Origin: Nocardioides szechwanensis
Lineage (GTDB): Bacteria; Actinomycetota; Actinomycetes; Propionibacteriales; Nocardioidaceae
DNA length: 64,000 nt
Assembly (NCBI RefSeq): GCF_900103935.1
Contig: NZ_FNIC01000005.1
Coordinates: 186,001-250,000 of the forward strand
Direction of reading: 5' to 3'
Below are positions 59,056-64,000 of the stretch, piece by piece. Every line of letters begins with the position of its first letter. Position 1 is the first letter of the stretch. Position numbers and translations under genes: made by a program. A model generated the notes under the pieces. That model was given only the letters and a program-made list of their open reading frames with translations, made no database searches and was not told where the DNA came from.

Positions 59056-59120
59056 CTCACTGTTACTGCATCTAGCGCACCCTCGTACGGGCATGACAGA
59101 AGCAGTAACAGTGAGTTACA
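59051..59120. repeat. AT-rich palindrome with 19-bp perfect arms
   Basis: TGTAACTCACTGTTACTGC (59051-59069) and its exact complement (59102-59120) flank 32 bp. Each arm contains its own small GTAAC-N5-GTTAC inverted repeat. The arms are far less GC-rich than the surroundings. It overlaps the stop of the GNAT gene and lies 19 bp from the stop of the convergent ROK gene. Confidence 0.8.
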
Positions 59121-59139
59121 AGTGCGCGAGCGCGGGGGC

Positions 59140-60363
59140 TCAGCCGGCGAGCTTGGTGCCGACGCTGGTGATCGCGGTGCCGAGGCCGGCGACGGGGTCG
59201 ACGAACAGCGGCTCGAGCGCGATCTCCGCGGCGCCGAGCAGGACGGAGTCGGCGCCGAGCCCGGGCAGGGTGAGGGTCACCGACTCCAGGGGAGCGGGCA
59301 GCGCGCGCTCGGCGAGCGCGTCGTTGACGTCGGTGCGGACTAGGCGGAAGAGCTCGCGGAAGTAGCCGCCCAGCACCACGACGCGGGGGTTGAACGCGTT
59401 GACGATGCTGGCCAGCCCGTGCCCGAGCTGGGTGCCGATGCCGCGCAGCTCGGCGGTGGGGTCGCGGAAGCCCTCGAGCACCTCGCCGAGCTGGGCGACC
59501 TGGTCGTCGGGGTAGCCGATGGCCTTGGCGATGGCGTGCGCTCCGACCTCGGTCTCCCAGCAACCGCGGTTGCCGCAGTGGCACGGGTGGCCCGACGGGT
59601 TGAAGCTCAGGTGGCCGATCTCGCCTGCATAGCCGTCCGCTCCCTCGAGCCGGAACCCGCCGGTGATCACGCCGGCTCCGACGCCGACGTTGCCGGAGAC
59701 GTAGATCAGGTCGTCGATGCCGACTCCCGCGCCGCGGAAGTGCTCCGAGAGCGCACCGAGGTCGGCATCGTTGGCCACCAGGACCGGTACGTCGACGCCG
59801 AGTGCGGCCAGCACGATCGAGCCGAACGACACGTCGTGCCATTCCAGGTTGGGCGCGAGCCGGATCAGGCCGTCGCTGCGCCGCACCAGGCCGGGCACGC
59901 TGATCCCGATGCCGACCAGGGGAGCGTTTTCCGGGGCGTCGGCCACCACCTTGCGGATCAGCGCCGCGACCGTGCCGCCCACCTGCCAGGCCTCGCGACC
60001 GTCGACGATCGTGGCGATCGCGCGGTTCTGGATGTTGCCCCCGAGGCCGACCCGTGCGACCACGACCCGGTCGACGCCGAGGTCGACGGCGATGACGAAC
60101 GGGCCGCTCTGCGACAGGCCCACCCCGGCTGAGGGCCGCCCGGCGCCGGTGCGCGGGTGGGCGGGCAGGGCCCGCTCGGTCACGCCCAGGGACTCCAGCT
60201 CGGCGACCAGCCCCGCGATGGTGCTGCGGTTGAGCCCCATCTGCAGGGTCAGGTCGGCGCGCGACATCGCGCCAGCGCGGTGCACGTGACGCAGGAGGGT
60301 GCCCAGGTTGTGGCGCCGGACTCCCTCCTGGTTCGTCCCGAGCCCTGAGCGCTGACGGCTCAT
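59140..60363 (-). CDS. ROK-family transcriptional regulator of the xylose transport operon
   Basis: 407 residues. Winged-helix DNA-binding part (about 15-75: LGTLLRHVHRAGAMSRADLT then LQMGLNRSTIAGLVAELESLG) and ROK domain with VLVANDADLGALSEHF, GEIGHLSFN, the zinc cluster CHCGNRGCWETEVG and PRVVVLGGYFREL. Starts ATG at 60363, 9 bp after xylH, last gene of xylFGH-ROK. The TGTTGT-N5-ACAACA site at 63728 is its likely operator. Confidence 0.9.
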   Translation of the reverse strand: MSRQRSGLGTNQEGVRRHNLGTLLRHVHRAGAMSRADLTLQMGLNRSTIAGLVAELESLGVTERALPAHPRTGAGRPSAGVGLSQSGPFVIAVDLGVDRVVVARVGLGGNIQNRAIATIVDGREAWQVGGTVAALIRKVVADAPENAPLVGIGISVPGLVRRSDGLIRLAPNLEWHDVSFGSIVLAALGVDVPVLVANDADLGALSEHFRGAGVGIDDLIYVSGNVGVGAGVITGGFRLEGADGYAGEIGHLSFNPSGHPCHCGNRGCWETEVGAHAIAKAIGYPDDQVAQLGEVLEGFRDPTAELRGIGTQLGHGLASIVNAFNPRVVVLGGYFRELFRLVRTDVNDALAERALPAPLESVTLTLPGLGADSVLLGAAEIALEPLFVDPVAGLGTAITSVGTKLAG

Positions 60364-60372
60364 GAGCCCGGC

Positions 60373-61659
60373 CTAGACGCCTGCGGCGGAGCGGCGACGG
60401 CGAGAGATGGCGTCGACGCTGGCCGCGAGCAGCAGGACGCCGCCGGTCACGACGTAGTTGATCCAGCTCGCGTTGTTGAGCAGGCCCAGGCCGTTGTTGA
60501 CCGTCGCGATGACCAGTCCGCCGATCACGGCGTCGACCGCGCGACCCTTGCCGCCGAAGAGGCTGGTCCCGCCGATCACGGCGGCGCCGACGGCGTAGAG
60601 CAGCGTGTTGCCGCCACCCGAGCCGGGGGAGATACCACCCGTGTTGGCCGCGAGCAGGATGCCGCTGATCGCCGCCATGGCCGAGCAGGCGATGAAGGCG
60701 GAGGTGCGGATCCGGAACACGTTGATACCGGCGCGGCGCGCCGCTTCGGCGTTGCCGCCCACGGCGTACAGGTGCCGGCCGTAGCGGGTGCGCGTGAGGA
60801 CGAAGGTCCAGAAGATCAGCAGTGCGACGACGACGAGGAGCATCCGCGGCACGCCCTCGATCGGGAAGGACGGGATCCGGCCGCGGTTCTGGTTCATGAA
60901 CCCGACCAGGCCGAACAGGATGGCGGCGATCATGCCGATCCGCAGCGCGACCAGGCTTACCGGCGGGTGCTGGAGCCCCCGTGTGACCTGGACGCGGTAG
61001 GTGCGCAACGACAGCAGTGCGAAGACCGCGACGATGGCCGCGGCACCGATCCAGCCGACCATCGGGTCGATGTTCTTGATCGCCAGCCCGCGCAGCATCG
61101 GGTCGTTGAAGCGCACCGATCCGCCCTGGCCGATGAAGTACAGCAGCACGCCCTGCAGGCCCAGGAAGAAGGCCAGCGTGACCACGAACGACGGGATCCC
61201 GAGGCGCGCCACGAGCAGGCCGATGGCCAGGCCGATCACCGCCCCGACAGCGAGCGCCGCCAGAGTCGCCACGGGCCAGCTCTGGCCGTGGTCGACCATC
61301 AGGAGGCCGGCCGTCATGGCGCCGGTGCTGCCGGCGACCCCGGCGGACAGGTCGATCTCACCGAGCAGCAGCACCAGCACGAGACCCATGGCCAGGACGC
61401 AGATCGGTCCGGCCTGCGTGACCAGGTTGGCCATGTTGATCTTGCCCAAGAAGGTGTCGTTGGCGACGCTGAAGATGATCATCAGCACGATCAGCCCGGA
61501 GACCGCGGGCAGGGAGCCCATGTCTCCGCTGCGGACCCGGGTGACGTAGTCCCCGAAAGCGCCGCGCAGCGACGTGGTGTGCACGGCGTCGCCGGAGAAG
61601 GCGCCGTCCGCGGTCACGGTGCGCCCCCCTTCAGGGACCTCGTTCGTCTCGACGGTCAT
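60373..61659 (-). CDS. xylH: Sugar ABC transporter permease, XylH type
   Basis: 428 residues with a cytoplasmic N-terminus of about 50 and roughly ten membrane segments (LIVLMIIFSVANDTFLG, VLAMGLVLVLLLGEIDLSAGVAGSTGAM, MLLVVVALLIFWTFVL and others). GEIDLSAG and the EAARRAGINVFRIR loop, which docks with the ATPase, are signatures of carbohydrate permeases of the XylH/RbsC family. ATG at 61659, 12 bp after xylG. Function as xylose importer is inferred from the locus. Confidence 0.9.
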   Translation of the reverse strand: MTVETNEVPEGGRTVTADGAFSGDAVHTTSLRGAFGDYVTRVRSGDMGSLPAVSGLIVLMIIFSVANDTFLGKINMANLVTQAGPICVLAMGLVLVLLLGEIDLSAGVAGSTGAMTAGLLMVDHGQSWPVATLAALAVGAVIGLAIGLLVARLGIPSFVVTLAFFLGLQGVLLYFIGQGGSVRFNDPMLRGLAIKNIDPMVGWIGAAAIVAVFALLSLRTYRVQVTRGLQHPPVSLVALRIGMIAAILFGLVGFMNQNRGRIPSFPIEGVPRMLLVVVALLIFWTFVLTRTRYGRHLYAVGGNAEAARRAGINVFRIRTSAFIACSAMAAISGILLAANTGGISPGSGGGNTLLYAVGAAVIGGTSLFGGKGRAVDAVIGGLVIATVNNGLGLLNNASWINYVVTGGVLLLAASVDAISRRRRSAAGV

Positions 61660-61671
61660 GTCCGTTGCCTT

Positions 61672-62448
61672 TCAGACGCTCGCGGTGGCGGGGTTCTCGG
61701 AGATGCCGAGCGCACCCGACCGGCCGGCGGTGATGAGCTCGACCACCTGGCTGTGCGTGACCTCCTTGACGGGGACGTCAGCAGCCACGCGCCCGAGGTA
61801 GAGGGCGGTGATGCGGTCGGCGACCTCGAAGACGTCGCCCATGTTGTGCGAGATCAGCACGACGCCGAGGCCGCGGTCGGCCAGGCGGCGGACCAGGTCG
61901 AGGACCTGCCGTGTCTGCGCCACGCCGAGGGCTGCGGTCGGCTCGTCGAGGATGACGACCTTGGAGTTCCACAGGACCGCCTTGGCGATCGCCACGGTCT
62001 GGCGCTGGCCACCGGACAGGCTCGCGACGCTCTGGCGCACCGACTTGACGGTGCGCACGGAGAGGGAGGCGAGGGTCTCGCGAGCGCGGGACTCCATGGA
62101 GACCTCGTCGAGCAGGAGCCCGCGCTTCTCCTCGCGGCCGAGGAACATGTTCTGGACGATGTCGAGGTTCTCGCACAGCGCGAGGTCTTGGTAGACGATG
62201 TCGACGCCGAGCGCGGAGACGTCACGCGGCCCGTGGACGTTGACCTCCTGGCCCTCGAACAGGTAGTCGCCGGTGTCGCGGGTGTAGATGCCGGCGATGA
62301 TCTTGGTCAGCGTGGACTTGCCGGCGCCGTTGTCGCCGACGAGGGCGGTGACGGTGCCTGGGTAGACAGCGAAGTCGACGTCGTGCAGGACGTGAGCGAC
62401 GCCGAAGCTCTTGTTGACCCCGCGCAGCTCGAGCAGTGGCTCGGTCAT
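61672..62448 (-). CDS. xylG: Sugar ABC transporter ATP-binding protein, single-domain XylG type
   Basis: 258-residue ATPase with one nucleotide-binding domain: Walker A GDNGAGKSTLTK (about 39-50), signature LSGGQRQTVAIAKA, Walker B VVILDEPTAALG and the H-loop ISHNMGD. Classical E. coli XylG/RbsA has two fused domains; actinobacterial sugar systems such as this often have one, which would act as a homodimer. ATG at 62448 after GGAGGAG. Between xylF and this gene lie two strong hairpins. Confidence 0.9.
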   Translation of the reverse strand: MTEPLLELRGVNKSFGVAHVLHDVDFAVYPGTVTALVGDNGAGKSTLTKIIAGIYTRDTGDYLFEGQEVNVHGPRDVSALGVDIVYQDLALCENLDIVQNMFLGREEKRGLLLDEVSMESRARETLASLSVRTVKSVRQSVASLSGGQRQTVAIAKAVLWNSKVVILDEPTAALGVAQTRQVLDLVRRLADRGLGVVLISHNMGDVFEVADRITALYLGRVAADVPVKEVTHSQVVELITAGRSGALGISENPATASV

Positions 62449-62491
62449 GGCGTCTCCTCCGGTGTGGTGGTGGTACGACGTTCAGTGGGCC

Positions 62492-62569
62492 GGTCTCCCG
62501 GGGCGCCGCCGGCACCCCGGGAGACCAGGTTCTCAGGCTCCAGACTCTGCTCCGGCCCGGACCCGGAGC
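62492..62569 (-). terminator. Intercistronic hairpins between xylF and xylG
   Basis: GGTCTCCCGGGG (62492-62503) and CCCCGGGAGACC (62515-62526) are exact 12-bp arms; GCTCCGG (62549-62555) and CCGGAGC (62563-62569) form a second stem nearer to the xylF stop. Such structures after a binding-protein gene usually limit read-through and raise binding protein over membrane components. Confidence 0.65.
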
Positions 62570-62574
62570 GGAGG

Positions 62575-63669
62575 TCAGGAGATGCCGGCTTCGGCGCAGA
62601 ACTGCGCGAACTCGCCGGCACAGACGTCGGCGGCGGACTGACCGCCGTCGTCGATGACGTCCTTGACGGAGTCCTTGGTGATCGAGACCGGGTCGAGCAG
62701 GATCGACGGAACGTCGCGGCCGCCGGTGGCGTCCTCGGTGGTTCCGGTCGTCTCGGCCTCTTCGCCGTTGACCAGGGCGATCGCCGCTTCGGCGAGTGCT
62801 CCGGCCTCGAGCTTGGCGGACTTGTAGACCGTCATGCACTGCGTGCCAGCAAGGACGTTCTGCAGGCCCTCGACCGTGGCGTCCTGACCGGTGACGGGCA
62901 CCTCGCCCGCGCGACCGTTCTTCTCCAGGATGGAGATCACGGAACCGGCGAGACCGTCGTTGGCCGCGAGGACGCCGTCGACGTCACCGCCGGCCTGGGT
63001 GTAGAGCTGCTCGAAGATGGTCACGGCCTGCTCGTTGTCCCAGTCCGGGACAGCCTGCTCGGCGACCGCGGTGTAGGTCGGGATCGCGTCGAGGACCTCG
63101 TGGGCGCCTGCGGCGAACAGCGTCGCGTTGTTGTCCGTCGGCGAACCGTTCAGGAAGATGACGTTGGCTTCCTTGTCCCCGAGGCAGTCCGCGAGGCCCT
63201 GGCCCTGGAGGGCTCCGACCTTGCTGTTGTCGAAGGAGACGTAGTAGTCGGCCGAGCCGCCCAGCGTGAGCCGGTCGTAGTCGATCGTCTTGACGCCCTG
63301 GGCCGCGGCCTCTTCCTGGATCGCCGCACCGGACTCGGAGTCCAGGTTGACGATCGCGAGGACGGTCACGCCGTCGGCGATCATGGCGTCGGCGATGGTG
63401 CCCATGGTCTCGGCGTCGCCTTCGGCGTTCTGAATGGCGTACTCGACGCCCGCGGCTTCGAAAGCAGCCTCGAGCTCCGGACGGTCAGCGCTCTCCCAGC
63501 GCACCGAGGACTCGGTGTCGGGAAGGATGACACCGATCTTGCCCTCGACCGAGGGGGTGTCGCCGTTGCCGTCGTCGTTGGCTTTGGGCTCGTCATCACT
63601 GCCACATGCCGACAGAGCCAGGGCGACGCCCATGAGCCCCACGACTACCAAACTGTGCTTTCGCTTCAC
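62575..63669 (-). CDS. xylF: Xylose-type ABC transporter substrate-binding lipoprotein
   Basis: 364 residues. Lipoprotein signal peptide KHSLVVVGLMGVALALSAC with lipid-attachment Cys about residue 22, a short Asp-rich linker, then a type I periplasmic-binding fold beginning KIGVILPDTESSVRWESADRPELEAAF, with QGVKTIDYDRLTLGGSADYYVSFDN and VLAANDGLAGSVISILEKNG, as in XylF/ChvE proteins that bind aldopentoses. GTG at 63669 follows GGAGG. First gene of the operon. Xylose specificity is supported by the nearby xylBA. Confidence 0.92.
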   Translation of the reverse strand: MKRKHSLVVVGLMGVALALSACGSDDEPKANDDGNGDTPSVEGKIGVILPDTESSVRWESADRPELEAAFEAAGVEYAIQNAEGDAETMGTIADAMIADGVTVLAIVNLDSESGAAIQEEAAAQGVKTIDYDRLTLGGSADYYVSFDNSKVGALQGQGLADCLGDKEANVIFLNGSPTDNNATLFAAGAHEVLDAIPTYTAVAEQAVPDWDNEQAVTIFEQLYTQAGGDVDGVLAANDGLAGSVISILEKNGRAGEVPVTGQDATVEGLQNVLAGTQCMTVYKSAKLEAGALAEAAIALVNGEEAETTGTTEDATGGRDVPSILLDPVSITKDSVKDVIDDGGQSAADVCAGEFAQFCAEAGIS

Positions 63670-64000
63670 GCGAACCGCCTCCTCGCGGTGGATGGCGCTT
63701 GCCTCAGCAAGAAGCGGAGCGCCTGTTTGTTGTTTCGCACAACATAATCAGGTGATCGCAGTCACGTCCACATTCGTTACCGGATCGTTTCCTTGAGGTT
63801 TCGTGTGGCTAGACACAGGCGTGGTTAGGCGATGTTAACCGGGGTGGTGGCCGCCTCCTGACCTGACCTGGACCCGTGCGGTCACGGTGCTCCGGCGGCG
63901 GAGGTTTTGTTGTTGCGGACGCGGTACTACCCCACCGCGACTGGCAGGGCCGCCGCAGCGACCGCAGAGGTTTCAGCGCAGTGTGTAGGTGGTGGTGCGC
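63670..64000. promoter_or_regulatory. xylF upstream region with candidate ROK operator
   Basis: No gene is seen in these 331 bp. TGTTGT (63728-63733), TTCGC, ACAACA (63739-63744) is an inverted repeat 58 bp before the xylF start, followed on the plus strand by AT-rich sequence (ATAATCAG), fitting an operator overlapping a promoter read to the left. Further right the DNA is less structured, and I see nothing else that can be assigned. Confidence 0.45.

Noticed and set aside
60772..63747. A 991-codon open frame on the plus strand across the xylose transport operon
   Set aside because: It is antisense to xylF, xylG and xylH, which have clear motifs; its product is Asp/His/Arg-rich low-complexity sequence typical of high-GC antisense frames.

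Overview
The window is high-GC DNA with Actinobacteria-style signatures: frequent GTG/TTG starts, 1-4 bp start/stop overlaps, a mycothiol-dependent dehydrogenase, an F420-type LLM oxidoreductase, and a His-tailed GroEL next to GroES with CIRCE operators. Gene content and order point to a Nocardioides-like member of the Propionibacteriales. The core order rplM-rpsI-glmM ... glmS ... nnr-alr-(tsaE)-tsaB-rimI-tsaD ... groES-groEL ... guaB-guaB3 ... choD ... guaA parallels the Mycobacterium tuberculosis Rv3443c-Rv3396c region (recalled synteny, not computed), with lineage-specific insertions between the core blocks.

Layout. 1-3.7 kb: a 5'-truncated M1 aminopeptidase, a ceramidase-like/phosphopantetheinyl-transferase fusion and citrate synthase. 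3.8-10.5 kb: ribosomal proteins L13 and S9, GlmM, CoaA, GlmS and AcpS. 10.5-17.6 kb: a palindrome-flanked gene remnant, then NAD(P)HX repair enzyme, alanine racemase, a hydrolase, and the t6A genes tsaE (fused to a GNAT domain), tsaB and tsaD with rimI. 17.6-28.2 kb, accessory: a VOC protein, a type VII-secretion-like pair, a lipoprotein, two tandem ECF sigma factor/membrane-anchored sensor modules, mycothiol-dependent formaldehyde oxidation, a membrane protein and a THUMP-like methyltransferase. 28.2-36.7 kb: groES-groEL, an ACT-GNAT protein, guaB, a large secreted protein, guaB3 and RNase H. 36.7-47.4 kb: CapA-like protein, GlpD, then a probable steroid/lipid catabolic set (phosphotransferase, DUF7064-like protein, two aldehyde dehydrogenases, ChoD-type cholesterol oxidase) preceded by a KstR-like operator. 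47.6-54.7 kb: guaA, an RTX-repeat protein, a LuxR-type regulator and many small proteins. 54.7-64 kb: a xylose utilisation locus (xylB-xylA-ROK regulator; convergent xylF-xylG-xylH-ROK operon).

How the genes work together. The core genes supply translation, amino-sugar/peptidoglycan precursors (GlmM, GlmS, Alr), CoA and ACP activation (CoaA, AcpS and a second phosphopantetheinyl transferase), tRNA t6A modification, protein folding and GMP synthesis. The xylose locus forms a full import-to-pentose-phosphate route with two ROK regulators and candidate operators at both divergent promoters.

The least explained content is short palindromic DNA. A 50-bp palindrome occurs four times at exactly 50 bp, once in frame inside nnr and once between groES and groEL. 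There is also a 100-bp nested palindrome after glpD, a two-copy GGGAGTAC repeat after stop codons, and an AT-rich 19-bp-arm palindrome over a stop codon. No rRNA, tRNA, CRISPR array, transposase or integrase was seen.
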